Below are positions 63,386-64,000 of a DNA stretch of 64,000 nt, in pieces (position 1 is the first letter of the stretch; every line of letters starts with the position of its first letter). Source of the DNA: Rhizohabitans arisaemae (GTDB lineage Bacteria; Actinomycetota; Actinomycetes; Streptosporangiales; Streptosporangiaceae); the NCBI RefSeq assembly GCF_025996515.1, contig NZ_BLRH01000034.1, positions 806,001 through 870,000 on the forward strand, in the 5' to 3' direction. The translations under genes and the position numbers were made by a program. The notes beneath the pieces are model-generated. The model had not been told where the DNA came from. It saw nothing but the letters and a program-made list of their open reading frames with translations, and ran no database searches.

Positions 63386-64000
63386 GTGAAGATACGTGAG
63401 GCGGGATTCTGGCCGCTTTGCTGGATGGCCTTGCTCAAGGCGACGCTGTCGGTTCTCACCAGACGGCGTTGGGCGGGGTTGGCGAACATCCCCCGGACGG
63501 GTGGCGCCATCGTCGTGGCCGGGCATGTGTCGGAGTTCGACCCGCTCGTGGTCGCGCGCTTCGTGTACGCGGCGGATCGGTGGCCGCGGTTTCTGGCGAA
63601 GTCGAGCCTGTTCGAGCGAAGCGGCCTGCTCGGTGCGTTCATGCGGACCACAGGGCACATCCCGGTGGCCCGGGGCACGGCCACGGCCTCGCAGGCCCTG
63701 GACAGGGCGGTCGAGGGACTCCGGAAGGGGGACCTCGTCATCATCTACCCCGAGGGCGGGATCCCCGCGTCCGGGGAGCCGGGTCCGCGTAAGGGGAAGA
63801 CCGGCGCGGCCAGGCTGTTCCTCGCCACGGGCGCGCCGGTCGTCCCGGTCGTCTCCTGGGGCCCGCAGTGGGTTCTCAACCCACGCGTGGGCGGGCTCCG
63901 CACGGACGTGACCGTGCTGGCCGGGCCGCCGCTCGACCTGGCGAAGTGGGCCGGGGCCGAACCCGGCGACGGCAATCTCCGCGAGATCACCGAAACGATC
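63386..64000 (+). CDS. 1-acyl-sn-glycerol-3-phosphate acyltransferase-like protein (partial)
   Basis: The first 205 codons of a PlsC-type acyltransferase that runs off the right edge. The catalytic H-x4-D motif is in VVAGHVSEFDPLVVARF. The second and third motifs are FLAKSSLFERSGLLGAFMR and IIYPEGGIPASGEPGPRKGK, where PEGG replaces the common PEGT. A membrane-associated N-terminus (FWPLCWMALLKATLSVLTR) is present. The GTG at 63386 follows GGGAAAGG. It forms an operon with the CDP-alcohol phosphotransferase gene and probably acylates a lysophospholipid. Confidence 0.9.
   Translation, partial: MKIREAGFWPLCWMALLKATLSVLTRRRWAGLANIPRTGGAIVVAGHVSEFDPLVVARFVYAADRWPRFLAKSSLFERSGLLGAFMRTTGHIPVARGTATASQALDRAVEGLRKGDLVIIYPEGGIPASGEPGPRKGKTGAARLFLATGAPVVPVVSWGPQWVLNPRVGGLRTDVTVLAGPPLDLAKWAGAEPGDGNLREITETI

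Overview
The window is chromosomal DNA of a high-GC actinomycete. Evidence is the strong G/C bias at third codon positions, frequent GTG and TTG starts, GTGA/ATGA stop-start overlaps, many ECF sigma, TetR and MerR regulators, a mycofactocin-type SDR and a long-form ArgG. A Streptosporangiales-like host (Streptosporangium/Nonomuraea type) is my inference. I see no rRNA, tRNA, CRISPR array, insertion sequence or phage gene.

Layout. 1-13.8 kb holds a drug-type ABC exporter with a divergent MarR/GbsR-like regulator, a secreted serine hydrolase, a four-gene ECF sigma / anti-sigma / ABC exporter operon, an FAD monooxygenase, an MgtC-like protein, a TetR regulator facing an alpha/beta hydrolase across a palindromic operator, an RibD/DHFR-like reductase and a small GlsB-type membrane protein. 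14-17.7 kb is metH, preceded by what I read as an S-adenosylhomocysteine riboswitch. 18-30.3 kb is housekeeping and regulatory: MOSC protein, methyltransferases, a YCII/ECF sigma pair, a two-component system with a membrane protein, an MFS exporter with a convergent TetR, and a PrmC-like methyltransferase.

30.8-33.1 kb is a two-gene biological-conflict cassette: an EACC1 component overlapping a caspase-like protease that is fused through a transmembrane segment to a PQQ-type beta-propeller. After an SMP-30 lactonase comes an RsgA-type ribosome GTPase with a 22-codon leader peptide and mutually exclusive hairpins, which looks like an attenuator. 36.4-39.2 kb is an ECF41 sigma factor with its carboxymuconolactone-decarboxylase target (both with ECF41-like promoters) and an HxlR/oxidoreductase divergent pair.

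39.3-56.5 kb is a coherent carbohydrate-catabolic island of 17 genes in two divergent operons. It has an ABC importer without its own ATPase, a GH42 glycosidase, a beta-helix (GH141-like) protein, five SDRs, a zinc alcohol dehydrogenase, an SMP-30 lactonase, a xylose-isomerase-like TIM barrel, a duplicated EthD-like protein, E1 alpha/beta of a 2-oxoacid dehydrogenase without E2/E3, and a GntR/FCD regulator. Palindromes of the form TTGGATCCAA sit in the divergent promoter. The likely sequence of events is import of an oligosaccharide, hydrolysis in the cytoplasm, then oxidative rather than phosphorylative sugar breakdown; the substrate is unknown.

56.8-64 kb has a cupin protein, a MerR-HEAT fusion with a partner HEAT protein, a second MerR regulator, leaderless argG with an ARG-box-like site, and a CDP-alcohol phosphotransferase followed by a lysophospholipid acyltransferase that runs off the right edge. 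Two short gene relics (the tail of an ECF sigma factor and the tail of an SMP-30 lactonase) lie in intergenic DNA.
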